A DNA stretch of 64,000 nucleotides from Loxodes magnus (GCA_946699065.1 CAMPDV010002020.1:1-64000), one strand, 5' to 3'. Positions 1 to 12,720 are shown, counted from the first letter of the stretch. Notes: generated by a model from the letters alone, not told the origin. Numbers and translations are program-made.

Positions 1-2460
1 TTTCTTACTTTACTTCTTCACTTTTCTAAATACTTATTACTTCTCAAAGCATACTCCTTAAAACTGCAATTTTATCTTCTTTTCTTAGTTCACTTCTTCA
101 CTTTTCAAAATACTTATTACTTCTCAAAGCATACTCCTTAAAACTGAAATTCTATCTTCTTTGCTTACTTTACTTCTTCATTTTATAAATACTTATTACT
201 TCTCAAAGCATACTCCTTAAAACTGAAATTCTATCTTCTTTTCTTACTTTACTTCTTCACTTTTCTAAATATTTATTACTCTCAAAACATACTCCATAAA
301 CTGCAATTCTATCTTCTTTTCTTACTTTACTTCTTCACTTTTCTAAATACTTATTACTTCTCAAAGCATACTCCTTAAAACTGCAATTCTATCTTCTTTT
401 CTTATTTTACTTCTTCACTTTTCTAAATACTTATTACTTTTCAAAGCATACTTCTTAAAACTGAAATTCTATCTTCTTTTCTTACTTTACTTCTTCACTT
501 TTCTAAATACTTATTACTTCTCAAAGCATACTCCATAAACTGAAATTACATCTTCTTTTCTTACTTTACTTCTTCACTTTTCTAAATACTTATTACTCTC
601 AAAACATACTCCATAAACTGAAATTTTATCTTTTTTTCTTAGTTCACTTCCTCACTTTTCTAAATACTTAATACTTCTCAAAACATACTACTTAAAACTG
701 AAATTCTATCTTCTTTTCTTACTTTACTTCTTCACTTTTCTAAATACTTATTACTTCTCAAAACATACTCCTTAAAACTGAAATTCTATCTTCTTTTCTT
801 ACTTTACTACTTCATTTTATAAATACTTATTACTTCTCAAAGCATACTCCTTAAAACTGAAATTCTATCTTCTTTTCTTACTTTACTTCTTCATTTTTCT
901 AAATACTTATTACTTCTCAAAACATACTCCTTAAAACTGAAATTCTATCTTCTTTTCTTACTTTACATCCTCACTTTTCAAAATACTTATTACTTCTCAA
1001 AGCATACTCCATAAACTGAAATTACATCTTCTTTTCTTTCTTCACTTCTTCACTTTTCAAAATACTTATTACTTCTCAAAGCATACTCCTTAAAACTGAA
1101 ATTCTATCTTCTTTTCTTACTTTACTTCTTCACTTTTCTAAATATTTATTACTCTCAAAACATACTCCATAAACTGAAATTTTATCTTCTTTTCTTAGTT
1201 CACTTCTTCACTTTTCTAAATACTTATTACTTCTCAAAATATACTCCTTAAAACTGAAATTCTATCTTCTTTTCTTACTTTACTTCTTCACTTTTCTAAA
1301 TACTTATTACTTCTCAAAGCATACTCCTTAAAACTGCAATCTTATCTTCTTTTCTTAGTTCACTTCCTCACTTTTCTAAATACTTATTACTCTCAAAACA
1401 TACTCCATAAACTGAAATTTATCTTTTTTCTTAGTTCACTTCCTCACTTTTCTAAATACTTAATACTTCTCAAAACATACTACTTAAAACTGAAATTCTA
1501 TCTTCTTTTCTTACTTTACTTCTTCACTTTTCTAAATACTTATTACTTCTCAAAACATACTCATTAAAACTGAAATTCTATCTTCTTTTCTTACTTTACT
1601 TCTTCACTTTTCTAAATACTTATTACTTCTCAAAATATACTCCTTAAAACTGAAATTCTATCTTCTTTTCTTACTTTACTTCTTCACTTTTCTAAATACT
1701 TATTACTTCTCAAAGCATACTCCTTAAAACTGCAATCTTATCTTCTTTTCTTAGTTCACTTCCTCACTTTTCTAAATACTTATTACTCTCAAAACATACT
1801 CCATAAACTGAAATTCTATCTTCTTTTCTTAGTTCACTTCCTCACTTTTCTAAATACTTAATACTTCTCAAAACATACTACTTAAAACTGAAATTCTATC
1901 TTCTTTTCTTACTTTACTTCTTCACTTTTCTAAATATTTATTACTCTCAAAACATACTCCATAAACTGAAATTTAATCTTTTTTCTTATTTTACTTCTTC
2001 ACTTTTCTAAATACTTATTACTTCTCAAAACATACTCATTAAAACTGAAATTCTATCTTCTTTTCTTACTTTACTTCTTCACTTTTTCAAATACTTATTA
2101 CTTTTCAAAGCATACTCCATAAACTGAAATTACATCTTCTTTTCTTACTTTACTACTTCATTTTATAAATACTTATTACTTCTCAAAACATACTCCTTAA
2201 AACTGAAATTCTTTAATCTTTTCTTACTTCAATTTTCTAAATACTTAATACTTCTCAAAGCATACTCCTTAAACTGAAATTCTTTCTTCTTTTCTTACTT
2301 CACTTTTCAAAATACTTATAACTTATTTTATCTCTTTGTTTTAGAAATTCTCAAAACTGAAATTTTTTTTTATTTCTTTCTTTACTTACTTACTTTTCGA
2401 AATACTTATTACTTCTTTTATCTCAAAACATACTCCTTAAAACTGAAATTCTTTCTCTTT
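1..2460. repeat. ~80-bp minisatellite array
   Basis: Tandem units of about 80 bp, each with the modules TTTCTTACTTTACTTCTTCA, CTAAATACTTATTACTTCTC and CATACTCCTTAAAACTG, repeat from the first base. The first three units start at 1, 81 and 161. A shorter 76-78-bp variant carries CTCAAAACATACTCCATAAACTG. About 28 clear copies run to ~2215, then increasingly degenerate copies to ~2460. Pyrimidine-rich on the + strand; no coding signal. The array continues beyond the left edge of the window. Confidence 0.95.
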
Positions 2461-2710
2461 TTAACTTTACTTTTCATTTATTAAATAACTCGGATCATCT
2501 TATTTTTGCAATACTCTAGTTTTTTTTTCTTTATTTTTCTTAATTTCACTGAAATATAATCTTGTTTTTTATACTTTTTTTTAATTTTATCTTTCTTATT
2601 TTTAATTAAAATTTACTTTTAATTCTTGTTTTGCTTTTATCATTTTGCAATAAATTATATTATATACTTTTCTTATTATTTATTTTTAGCTTAATGAGTT
2701 TCGCACTGCA

Positions 2711-2975
2711 ACTTCTTGCATTTTACTATCCTAACACTGCCTTCAAGGGATATCGTGGATATCCTGTAGCTTTCGAAAAGCAGCTTCCAGGGAGCTTCAT
2801 CGCTATTGATAGCCAGGTTCAAGCCCCTACCAGGAGTGGATAATCAAGAGGAGGTCTTTCACTTGCAAAGGTTGACTTTGACCAGGTACTTTCTCATTTC
2901 AGTAAAGGAACTTATTCCTATCCATAAAATCGGAAAGTTTGATTCAGAAGGTCAATCTCAGCTTCCACCATCTTT
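2711..2975 (-). mobile_element. SINE-like family B copy (diverged)
   Basis: GC-richer ~265-bp segment in an AT-rich background that matches the copies near 16.9, 32.1 and 56.3 kb. Shared blocks include CAAGCCCCTACC, GACTTTGACCAGG and the end CTTCCACCATCTTTTTAATT. The forward strand is taken as starting at GATGGTGGGAGC, which places this copy on the minus strand. It is the most diverged copy. A 70-codon standard-code ORF across it does not match a protein family and is not a gene. Confidence 0.75.
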
Positions 2976-3189
2976 TTAATTATAATTTCTTACTTTTCTT
3001 AGCATATTTTTATTTTATTTATTTTATCATTATTTTTGAAATATCTCTTCTTAGTAGATTTTTTTTTTGTATTTCAAGATCTTTTTTCTACTTTTATTAA
3101 CTCTAAAAATCAAAAAAATTTTCATTACCCAAAAATCAAAAAAATTATCACAAACGAATTCAAAAAAAGATTAGCACAACCCAAAATCA

Positions 3190-4065
3190 AAACATTTCGA
3201 AACCAAAATCAAAAATTATATCCTTCATCTTTTTTAATCCCATTTTTTCTCAAAACCCTTTTATATTTTGAAATTTTTTTTAGAAAATTTGTTCCTTTCT
3301 GACCTTTATCTATCCCGATTCCCCCCAGGTTGTTCCGTCCGAAAAAAGTCTTGTAGTGTAAAAAGCTGAGCAAAAAAACAAAATTAAATTTTTCACGATT
3401 TAATGCTTTAAATACTCTTATTCGCCTTTCATTTAGCTCTAAAAATCAAAAAAATACCAAAACCCAATTCTTAAAATTTTTATCATGTACCAAAATCGAA
3501 AATTTTTGAATAAAAAAAAACCAAAACTTAAATCTTCAAAGCCAAAATACAAAATCGAAAGTTTTCAAATCCAATATCAAAACTTTCAAACCCAAATCCA
3601 AAATTTTCAAACCTAAATCAAAAAATTTCAAAACCAGAATCAAAAATTTTCAAAACCAAAATCAAAAATTTTCAAAATCAAAATCAAAATCAAAATCAAA
3701 AATTTTCAAACCTAAATCAAAAATTTTCAAAACCTAAATCAAAAAATTTCAAAACCAGAATCAAAAATTTTCAAAACCAAAATCAAAAATTTTCAAAATC
3801 AAAATCAAAATCAAAATCAAAATCAAAATCAAAATCAAAATCAAAATCAAAAATTTTCAAAACCTAAATCAAAAAAATTCAAAACCAAAATCAAAAAAAA
3901 TATTCTTCATTTTTTTATTCCCATTTTTTTCAAAAACCTTTTATACTTTAAAACTTTTTCACAAAAAAAATTATTCCTTTCTGACCCTCTACTTATCCCG
4001 AAATCCCCCAACTTGTTCCGTCCCAACTCAGCCCTATAGTGTAAAACGCTGAGCAAAAAAAGGCT
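3190..4065. repeat. Direct repeat of ~200 bp flanking AAAATC low-complexity DNA
   Basis: Two diverged copies of one segment (about 3220-3390 and 3895-4060) share TTCATCTTTTTTA, CCTTTTATA, TTTCTGACC, TTGTTCCGTCC and TAGTGTAAAA-GCTGAGCAAAAAAA. Between them, about 3480-3900, lies low-complexity DNA built of AAAATTTTCAAA and CAAAATCAAAATC units, including an uninterrupted run of AAAATC hexamers near 3790-3850. No coding signal. Probably an array that grew by slippage between two flanking copies. Confidence 0.85.
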
Positions 4066-4214
4066 TTGACGTTTTTCGCCATTTTCAGGGCTTCTAACTC
4101 ATTAAAATTTAATCTGCTTCACATTAAATGCAGTACGCTAAATTTTTCCTATCGTAAAATTACATTTTGCAACTTAGAAATAATAACAACGCAATTAAAT
4201 TTTATAACAAATTA

Positions 4215-4560
4215 AACAAAACTTTGCGCTGTCGTGTAACTCAAAAAAAATTCTAAGACTATAATATAAAATTAAAAATTTTTTAGCTCTAGCACATAAC
4301 TCAAAAATTTTCCTAACACTTGAAAATTAAAATAATTTAGCTGAGTATATACCTCAAAAAATTTCCTTACACTAGAAAATTTAAAATTTTTTAGTCTAGT
4401 ACGTACTTCAAAAAAATTTCTAACACTTGAAAAAATTTAAAACTTTTTGACTCTAGTACATACCTCAAAAAATTTCTAACCATAGAAAATTTAAATATTT
4501 TTAACTCTAGTACATACCTCAAAAATTTTTCTGACACTCGATAATTTATTAGCTATTTTA
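4215..4560. repeat. ~60-bp tandem repeat downstream of the WD40 gene
   Basis: Five to six diverged units follow the pattern CTCTAGTACATACCTCAAAAA, TTTCTAACACTTGAAAATT, AAAATTTTTTA. Non-coding. It starts about 200 bp past the WD40 stop on that gene's transcribed side, so it could fall in or near its 3' flank. Confidence 0.8.
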
Positions 4561-4774
4561 ACACTTGATTTTAAAATTGAATTAAAAAAAATATTAATAA
4601 AAATAACTAAGTTCAATAAAAAGACTTAGAAAAAATTAAGAACTTTAAAAAAACTTTAACTTTACTTATAATAATAATATTAAGAACAAACTTAATTAGA
4701 ATAAAAACTTAGAAAATTTTTAAATTGCTAAATGTAAAAATTAAATTAGTTTAAATAGTTTAACTCCAAATAGA

Positions 4775-6170
4775 TCACTTGATGTATCTCTATCTGTCCT
4801 CAACACTCATAATAGTATTAGCCATTACGCAATTCTTAAATTATAGACCATAGTCAGCATATACCTTGCTCCAGTCAGTCTATATAATTAATTGGTAAAT
4901 TTGAACTTACCTATTATTAGTTATTAGTATCTACTCCGTTCAATATCCTTCCTAAGTTCCATCTACGAATGTTGTAGTCTTTTGATTAAGCATTGTAAAT
5001 ACTTCCATTACTTGATACCAACCAATTGTTGTCCCTAGATAATGATAAACTACCCACAGTGTCTGTATGACCCTATAGCACACAGATACACTATCCATTA
5101 GAGATATTTCATATTCTTATTGTCTTGTCATAAGATCCAGATAAGATATACTTGTTATTAGTTGAGAATATTACCGAATAGACATAAGAAGTGTGACCCG
5201 ATAAGACCATTGTACAAGACAGAGTTCGAGAGTTCCATAAACGAATAGTTTTGTCAAACGATCCAGATATGATTAAGCTTGAATCACTGGATATAGCCAC
5301 AGATAATACATAACTAGTGTGACCACTCATGGTCTTACAGGTACCTGTCTTGATATTGTAAAGTCTAAGAGTATTATCTCCACTTCCCGATACGATGAAC
5401 TCTGAATCACTGGATATAGCCACAGCATTTACATAACTAGTGTGACCACTCATGGTCTTACAGGTACCTGTCTTGACGTCCCATAGTCTCACCGTCTAAT
5501 CTGCACTTCCCGATACGATGAACTCTGAATCACTGGATATAGCCACAGATCATACATAACCTGTGTGACCCCTCATGGTCTTACAGGTACCTGTCTTGAC
5601 GTCCCATAGTCTCACCGTATTATCTCTACTTCCCGATACGATGAACTCTTAATCACTGGATATAGCCACAGCATTTACACAATAAGTGTGACCACTCATG
5701 GTCTTACAGGTACCTGTGGCTATGTTGTAGAGTCGAAGAGTTTTGTCTCATGATCCAGATACTATTAAGTTAGCATCTGGAGAGATGGCCACGGATGTGA
5801 CTGAGTCTGAGTGTCCAGTGAATATGTGAGGGTGTTCTGATGAGATTGAGGTAAAGTTGACATTAGAGAGGTCGCAGTTGAGGAACTTAGTGTTTCTTAG
5901 GTTGGAGGAAGTGAAGTTAGAGTTGGAGAAATTACAATTGTTGAAGCTGGTGTCAGATAGATCAGAGTTATTTAAGTTGATGTTTGTGAAGTTTTGTTAC
6001 GTGAAATTATAGTTCATGTAATTCAGCATTGTTATTGCGTTGGAAGCTGCTTGCTATAATTAAGGTTGATTTTTTGCTAGATTCAATATTTGAAATAGAT
6101 TTTGTTTGTTCTTTTCTGAATTTAGTTGATTTAATTCTAAACAATTTTCAGTTTTGTCATTTATTAACAT
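4775..6170 (-). CDS. Pentapeptide-like repeats plus WD40 repeats protein, intact, one intron
   Basis: The protein is 454 aa if TAA/TAG = Gln, TGA = Trp and intron 4880-4910 is removed (1396 - 31 = 1365 nt, exactly 455 codons). The start ATG is at 6168-6170 and the terminal TGA at 4775-4777. Residues ~1-60 are Gln/Asn-rich. About 60-125 are pentapeptide-like repeats such as [19 protein letters not shown]. The remainder is WD40 repeats with [19 protein letters not shown] and [15 protein letters not shown]. Two in-frame TGA codons fall exactly on WD40 tryptophans (SGS-W-DKTLRLY and DKTIRI-W-NIS), and TAA/TAG occur at Gln positions (SADQTVRLW, SSDQEFIVSG). Four nearly identical repeats suggest recent internal amplification. 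WD40 proteins are scaffolds, and pentapeptide-WD40 fusions are common in ciliates; the partner cannot be told. Upstream DNA is very AT-rich. Confidence 0.88.
4880..4910 (-). other. 31-nt spliceosomal intron in the WD40 gene
   Basis: On the minus strand the segment begins GTAAGT and ends ATATAG. Removing it links ...GVDTNNQQQ to [11 protein letters not shown] and makes the total length divisible by three. Without splicing the frame meets a TGA 14 codons later. Splice-like ends and length support the call, but there is no transcript evidence. Confidence 0.7.
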
Positions 6171-8579
6171 AATATTTATTGGATTTTTTAATATATAAGA
6201 ACAATTTATTTAATGATTTTACATCTCATTAAATATTTTCCATAGCAATTGAATATTGATCGTCTTGCTCTGTTATAAAGAATTCATTATCTATTACTAA
6301 GATAGCTCTTATTCCTTTTATATTTTGAAATTTAATTCATCTAGTTTATCTCTCACCTGAATATGATTTTTTTAACTAGATATTAGCTAACTGTTGATTT
6401 GCGAGACCTAGTTCACTAATTGATTTATACACGCTTATTGCTATTAAATTGTCTGTTTACTTTTTAAATTTTTGTCTTTTAATTTGCTGTTTTCCTCGAA
6501 AACATTCTAATTAAAATTCATAAGATTTCTGGCCTCATTTTATGCCTTTTAGATTTCACTTTACACCTTTGTAGTTAATTAGCTAAAATTTAAGTTTTAC
6601 AAATTAACGTTTCCGTCCCCTGCTTTTAATTTGTTCTACCTCTCCTGTAAATTACTTTTTTCTTATTTAAGTGACTTCAATAAATCATGTAACTCTTATT
6701 ACATGCTGAAAATTCTTGCCATTTAATAAATTTCTAAATCTTAAATAATCTTATTCACTACATGTAGTATGGCTCTTTTTAGATTTTATATTTAAACACT
6801 TAGCTCACTCTCATGAACTTATAGCATTTCTATATTACTTGCTAGTAATTTTTATTTTATGGAATTTAATAACTTTTAATCACTTTAAAGTTAAGCAGGA
6901 AATATATTAGTAATTTTGCCACAATTTGTAATTTTACATTACATTTACTTCGAAGTCTGATATTATCTTTACACGCATTCATAACACATCAAATGACTAC
7001 AAGGAAGTATTATTGGAGTCTTAACTTAAATATCAAATTCACCTTTACAATCTTAACATTAGCTTATTTCAGACATCTAAAATTTTTTTATAATTTCCTA
7101 AAAACAACCGTAATTAATAGATTAGATTAAACTCTTAAACTTAGAAATAAAATTTTTAAACACTTAAACTTCATATAATTAAAATTTATTTTTTATTAAT
7201 AAAAAAAATAAAATATAATAAAAAAAAAAGTTTATTCAAACAATCATAATCGTAATATTAATAATTGCAAATAGATAGAAATTTTAAATAAAATATATTA
7301 TAAAAAAAAATAAAAAATTAAGACATTCTTTATAATAGAAATATAGCCACGTAAAACATTAAAAAAAATTATTTCACTATAGATTAAATTTTAAAAAGAA
7401 TTAATATATTAAAATATATAAAAAAGGATACTGAATTGACTAAATATTATTCACGAAAACATATATAATCAACAAATAATTTGGTTAAAGACTTGATAAA
7501 CAAATAAAGACTTAACAATCCCTTTAAAAAATAAAAAAAAAATAAAAAAAATAATTGTCATATTTTAATTTAATAATTAATGATTTAAAATAATAAAAAT
7601 TTAATATTTTTTGATATAAAAATTAATAATAAATTAAAACTTAGCTTGGTAAAAATTATCATATGTATAGATACTGAAAGAATTAACATGAAATTTTGAT
7701 GAACAATACAATTTTACTTTAAAAACAATAATAAAACAAAACAAAATTTTTGAAGAAATATTAATATTAAAATCGAAAAAATTTAACATTTATATGCAAA
7801 CATATCTAATTAAAGAAGATGCTCCAGAAGAAGATGTTATTAAAAATCAAATACAATTTTAAAGAATTATTTATTTATGCAAGTGAAATAATGCGAAAAC
7901 TATATTGTTGTATTTAAAAATATTTGAAATTTAAATATAATAAAAAACATTAAAAAAAATTAATTTTATTTAAAAAAAATCAAGTGAATTAAAACTTTTT
8001 AAATAAAATAGCATTTACATTTTTTAAGATAATATATCCAAAAAATGTTTGATTAAAAAATTAAAAATCATTATAATTATAAATATATACATTAATATAA
8101 AAATATAAAAGTATAAAAAACTAAAAAATTTTATAAAAATAAATAAATAAAGAACGATATCTATTATTCATGACATATTTATTAACTTGAATAACTTATT
8201 ATATAAATAAATACAAATAAAAATATAAATTAATATCCTTTATTTCCGTAATGAATTTCTTTGAATTTGTAAATTTTACGGATACGATAAAATAATTTTC
8301 GTTACTAGAATCATATTTAGCAAAGAATAATCCTCATATATTACTATACTACAATTAAATATACTTAAATTGAATATGCATAATGTAAATGCGGATGTTT
8401 GTACACTCTATTATTAATTATCAATGAAAGTTATAATTCAGCAATTCTTGACTGAAAACTAAACGAAGAAAATTTAAAGAAAAAAACCTCGGCCCTGTAA
8501 AAGAGGTAATGTAAAAGAAAATTTAGCAAAGAGATTATACAATATAAGATGTTAGGTTAGAAGTAGAAAACATTTTAAT
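6171..8579. other. AT-rich intergenic DNA, no gene recognised
   Basis: Extremely AT-rich, with many A-runs and T-runs and no motif I can tie to a protein family in any frame under the deviant code. The part next to 6171 should contain the WD40 promoter, but no element can be named. Confidence 0.6.
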
Positions 8580-9365
8580 TAAAAAAACATTAATTGAGTT
8601 AAGTTACTGATTTCAATCAGTTACTTCATTATAATTTTATTCATTAAGCTCATGCATTATTCTTTTAGCCTTCCAAATCTTCTACATTGTTTCTTGTACT
8701 TTCTTGCAGTTCTTCTTTAGGCTCCAATTATTTGATTTTACTTTGCCTTACAATTTCAATTATTTTTTTAGTAGATTCCTGTGAAAAAGATTATATGAAG
8801 ATCTTCATCCTTTTATTTTGAGAAGAGAAATGTTATTTTATTTAAAGTGATCATAAACTATTATTTTTTTCAGGTTATATCTAGGAAATTTATCTGAAAG
8901 ATTTCTAAGTGAGTTTAAATAGTATACACTTTCAAAGATATGTTTAAATGAATCTTTTCTTCCGCATGTCTTTAATGAGTCTTGTATCATAGACCTTAAT
9001 TGACTACCATTTACGCATATAATGGCTAGCTTTTCCAATTCTAATTTAAAATACAAAAATAAACTAGGATTTATCCAGAAGCCAATATAGGAAGTTTTTT
9101 GAGGCTAATTGAAACTACAAATTTTAGTACTTTTAGTAAGTAAAAAATGGCGAAACTTAAACCTATAGTTTTCAATACGATTTATATAAACGTTATTATT
9201 CTGTGGAAAACGTGCTATGTCCAGTGATAGGTGACTGTAAAACCTTCCTTACCACTATATGCATACTTTTGTTCATCTTCTCTTTTGTACTCTATAAACC
9301 TCTCATTACAGTTAAATGAATTAGCTCCAACCGTATTCAGCCTTTATTGACTTTCATAATTTTAA
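8580..9365 (-). mobile_element. 5'-truncated REP-like non-LTR retrotransposon, 3' end only
   Basis: Closely matches the 3' end of the larger element at 32.4-33.5 kb. Shared segments include TTAGCCTTCCAAATCTTC and CTTGTACTTTCTTGCAGTT. On the minus strand it encodes the C-terminal part of ORF2, with GANSFNCNERFIEYKRED, then LKTCGRKDSFKHIFESVYYL, a C...H...C-type region usual at LINE ORF2 C-termini, then KKVQETMQKIWKAKRIMHEL. The frame ends near TGA inside a perfect hairpin (GTAACTGATT/AATCAGTTAC) that is probably in the 3' UTR. The 5' end beyond ~9365 is lost, the typical outcome of incomplete target-primed reverse transcription. Confidence 0.72.
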
Positions 9366-10025
9366 TTTGCAAAAAAAATTTTATTTTATTCATTGAATTT
9401 ATCTTTAACTAAAAACTTTACATTTTTTTTAAATATTCAAAGCCAAAAAAGATTTGATTATTTTAAGATTTTTTCTAAATAGCCAGCCAAATAAAGAAAA
9501 TTTGAAACTAAATTTGTTTAATCTCTTAAATTTTAATTTTATAGTGAATTTCTTAGAGTTTGAGTTAATAGCAGTTTATTTGAAAATACTTGATAAATAA
9601 AAGTTACTTTACTTTAATAAAATTTCAAAAAATAAGCTGTAAAATCATCTGAATTATAATCTTATATTTGCTCTTATTTGCAAAATAAAAGCATAAACTA
9701 TAATAATGCTTTAAATATTCATTTTCACAAAATAATTTCTGGAATTTATTACTTTTATTTATAAGACTTAATTAGAATTTAAGCCAATTCATAAATTGAT
9801 CTATATCTAGAAATATTTTAATATAAATTAACAGAAATGAAGAATTAATAAAAATAAGCATAGATAATTGATTAAATAAATTAGTTTCTATGATTTATAA
9901 ATAAATCAAAGACAATATTTATAATATATAGATTAAGTATAAGTATAGGCTTAAAAGAAATGCATAGATCATAAAATTAGTCTAAGCTTACTTATTATAT
10001 ACTTTCTAGAGCTACAATATAAATA
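9366..10025. other. AT-rich DNA, no gene recognised
   Basis: I see no conserved motif, structured repeat or coding signal on either strand. Confidence 0.5.
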
Positions 10026-10029
10026 TATA

Positions 10030-10870
10030 AAAAATACCCCCTAAGAATAAGAATAACCAAAGGAGAGCTAACAAGATATTGACTAATAAAATTTTGCTAA
10101 TTGAAATTTACTCTCTTGAAGTAGCAGATAAAAAACTTTAGCAATAATTATAAGACTTAAATTAAACAATCAATTATCTAACCTATACTATACAACAACT
10201 ATAATGTGAAAGCCAATGATTAAAAACGGAAATTAGCATTAAGTCTTCAACGTCGCAAGTTAATTAAGAACTTGAAAAAACTGAGTAAAAAATTAAGAAA
10301 ATTAATAAGCAGAACAATTAACTTTAACTCATTCCCATCACAATCTTAATAAAGATTCTATGATATTTGAAGATTAGAATTTAAAAACTCTTTCAAATAG
10401 GAAAAAAGTTCTAAAAATTTAGAAATGCCAAAAATATCTAAAACCAGGTCATGGTTTAAAGAATTGTAAAACAATATGCTTTTACTGATATTAGATTGGG
10501 CTTATTTTTAGAAGAAACAAGAACTAAATACGTAAAAGATATGAAGTAATACGACTAAATTAAACTACCTTCCCAGAAGGAAAAATCTACAAGAAAAATA
10601 TAAAATGAAAATTAACTACTAGTAGATATAGTAAATGCTCAAAAAAAAGAAAAAAATGGATATTTGAGCCAAAATGAGATTGGAGTAAGATTCCTGTAGT
10701 AAAGAAAAGTTAAATTTGCGCAAACCGTTACACAAAAAAAGTAGTAAGCTCTTAAGAATAGTGCAATGATCCTATGACCGCATGAAACAATCCTATCGCC
10801 TCATAAAATAACTTATAAACTTATCAGTGATAAACCTAATAATGGAAGTATCACTTTAACTATTTTATCT
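10030..10870 (+). pseudogene. Gag-like ORF1-only retroelement unit, decayed
   Basis: The frame begins PPKNKNNQRRANKI; the expected ATG reads ATA. A coiled-coil-like stretch follows (VADKKLQQLQDLNQ, LEKTEQKIKKINKQNNQL). Then comes a zinc-knuckle relic, KCQKYLKPGHGLKNC, in which the second Cys of C-x2-C-x4-H-x4-C is Tyr, followed by FYW/CYQ as in the unit at 38.6 kb. The 3' end has AGTGATAAACCTAA...ATCACTTTAA, shared with 39.23 kb. No reverse transcriptase is attached. Decayed by the lost start and lost Cys. It ends just before the stop of the ADH pseudogene. Confidence 0.6.
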
Positions 10871-10895
10871 TACTTGAAGAAGTTCTTCAAGTTTA

Positions 10896-11900
10896 TCATT
10901 GGATAAAATCAATCATATATCTATATTTAGATATGCTATTGCCAAGTTTCTCCGTAAATTAGTTAACCTTTGAGAAAGGATAAAATTCACATTATAAATA
11001 AATGCTATGATATAGCTATAATATCTCTCTTGTTTCGTCTCTATTTCCTAGATCTGATCCACAAATTGATTTTTTTTCTTAACAAAGCGAAGAATTAAAC
11101 CCCCGGATCATGATTAGTTGGGGGAACTCCTCAAAACAGAGTATTCTTCCTTCTTTAAGCATGTCTATATAATTAGTTAACTTCCTTTTTATTGCAGCTA
11201 ACAAAATATAATCAAAATATCCAGTATATTCTTTTACTTTTTCTTCGTTTGTTACTAAAATTTATAAGCACCAAAACCTAATCATTCCTATTATTTTTTT
11301 GATCTTCCTGATAAAGCAGTAACTTCGATATTACTAACTAATTTATCTGCCAATTAAAGATCTAATATCCCAGTCCACCAATTCCTGCAATTCAAATTTT
11401 GAAGCCTGATCCTAAATTTTTTAATAAGGAGCTTAAACTGTAATGCCGGCACAAAAGAGAGGAGCAACTTTTGAAACATCTATTCCTTCATGAATAGCAT
11501 AAAAGTAATTTGCATCTAATTAAAAACTTTGAGTTTTTTCCTTGTCTATTAGGATAAGTCCGCTTTATTTTGGGGCAGACATTCATTAAATCTTCTTAGT
11601 AATTTCCACATACAATTCTTATAACATCTAACCAACGGTTATCTAACCTAGAATTTAGCTTTAGCATTCTCTCTTAATTGCTCAATAATTCCTATATCTT
11701 CATACCCAAAAACTATATAAACTATCAAAAGGAAGCTCCCAATCATTTTTGCCAAACAGTACATCTGAATGACACACTCCTGCCCAAGTCATTCTGGTTC
11801 TAATTTCGTTTTCAAGAACAACTAGTAATTTGATAAAACTTTTTTCAACATTAAGCTATGCCTTCGAAACAATCCAGGCTTAGCCATCTGCTTAAAAATA
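10896..11900 (-). pseudogene. Zinc-type (cinnamyl-alcohol family) alcohol dehydrogenase, frameshifted
   Basis: Pieces of a medium-chain alcohol dehydrogenase lie in the right order on the minus strand: TWAGVCHSDVLFGKNDWELP (catalytic-zinc Cys region, near 11760-11800), GYEDIGIIEQLRENAKAKF in place of GHEIVGIVE, IDVSKVAPLFCAGITVQAPY, AGIGGLGYQIFNWQ (Rossmann glycines), NYIDMLKEGRI, SICGSDLGNRDETREILQ and YPFSKVNQF...KYRYMIDFIQ, then TGA TAA at the end (10896-10898). At least three frame changes separate these blocks, and the His of the GHE zinc-ligand motif is Tyr, so it cannot make a working enzyme. TAA/TAG again sit at Gln positions. The 5' end is uncertain. It is not flanked by an obvious transposon, so it is probably a dead host gene copy. 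Confidence 0.8.
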
Positions 11901-12099
11901 TTAGTAAAAATTATAAAATTTTAGTAATTTAAATAGTAAAAATGCTATAAAAAATTTAAATATCTTGCAAGAAATAATAGAATAAGAGAAAATCATATAA
12001 ATCTAATTTAAATAAATAATTAAATTATTTTTTATTTATATTATGTGAAGTTTAGTTCTACTGTACATTTTTTTTAAACTTTCTCCCATTTCTCAAACA

Positions 12100-12720
12100 T
12101 TTAAACTAAAATATCTCCAAAAAATCAAAGAGAAAGGGAATAATGTAAGCAAGTTCATTAAGAATGGTGATTTGAGAATCTGACTAAAAGGCAAGTCCTT
12201 GGAATGGATTAGAACCAGATCTTTAAATAATTTTTCATTTATTAAGAACAGTTATGGAAAAGAAAAAAAGGAGTAAGATAATTTCATATTTGGCATCAAC
12301 TTTCACATTACAAGCGCAAATATAGCACACCACATTTTTATTCCAAGGACAAGTTTGAAACGGAGATAGATCTATAAAAAATAATAATTATGAAAAAAGC
12401 AAATAAAATTAAAAAAGATATAATTGTATTTAAATAAAAAATTAATTTATTTTTCTTCAATAGGTTCATAAGGATTTTAGCTAAATTTTATTTTATTATT
12501 ACTTAAAAAACTTCATTGCTGCTTCCGAAAAGTTGAAGCTATCTTATTATTATTTCTCTTCAGTTTAACTATATTCTTGCTTTGCTAGTCAATCTTCTTT
12601 TCATTCTTTTAAAGTTAAGTGTTCTGTTGCTCCTTTTAGCATTTTCTTCATTATTATACTATTTGCTTGCATTATTTAATTTTTTGGTTTAAATGAGGTT
12701 TAATCCATTGTTTAAAAATT
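12100..12720 (-). pseudogene. Gag-like unit copy, related to 60.8-61.9 kb
   Basis: On the minus strand the segment KMLKGATEHLTLKE-KEDWLAKQ matches KILKGATEHLILKEEEEDWL at 61.34 kb, with the Trp written TGA in both. Downstream, QTCPWNK and TCTCTTTGATTTTTTGG blocks (about 12100-12350) also match 61.61-61.85 kb in the same order. No N-terminus or zinc knuckle is left. Function unknown beyond membership of this dispersed family. Confidence 0.5.

Noticed and set aside
3490-3900. CRISPR-like array
   Set aside because: The units are AAAATC low-complexity sequence without regular spacers, in a eukaryotic context.
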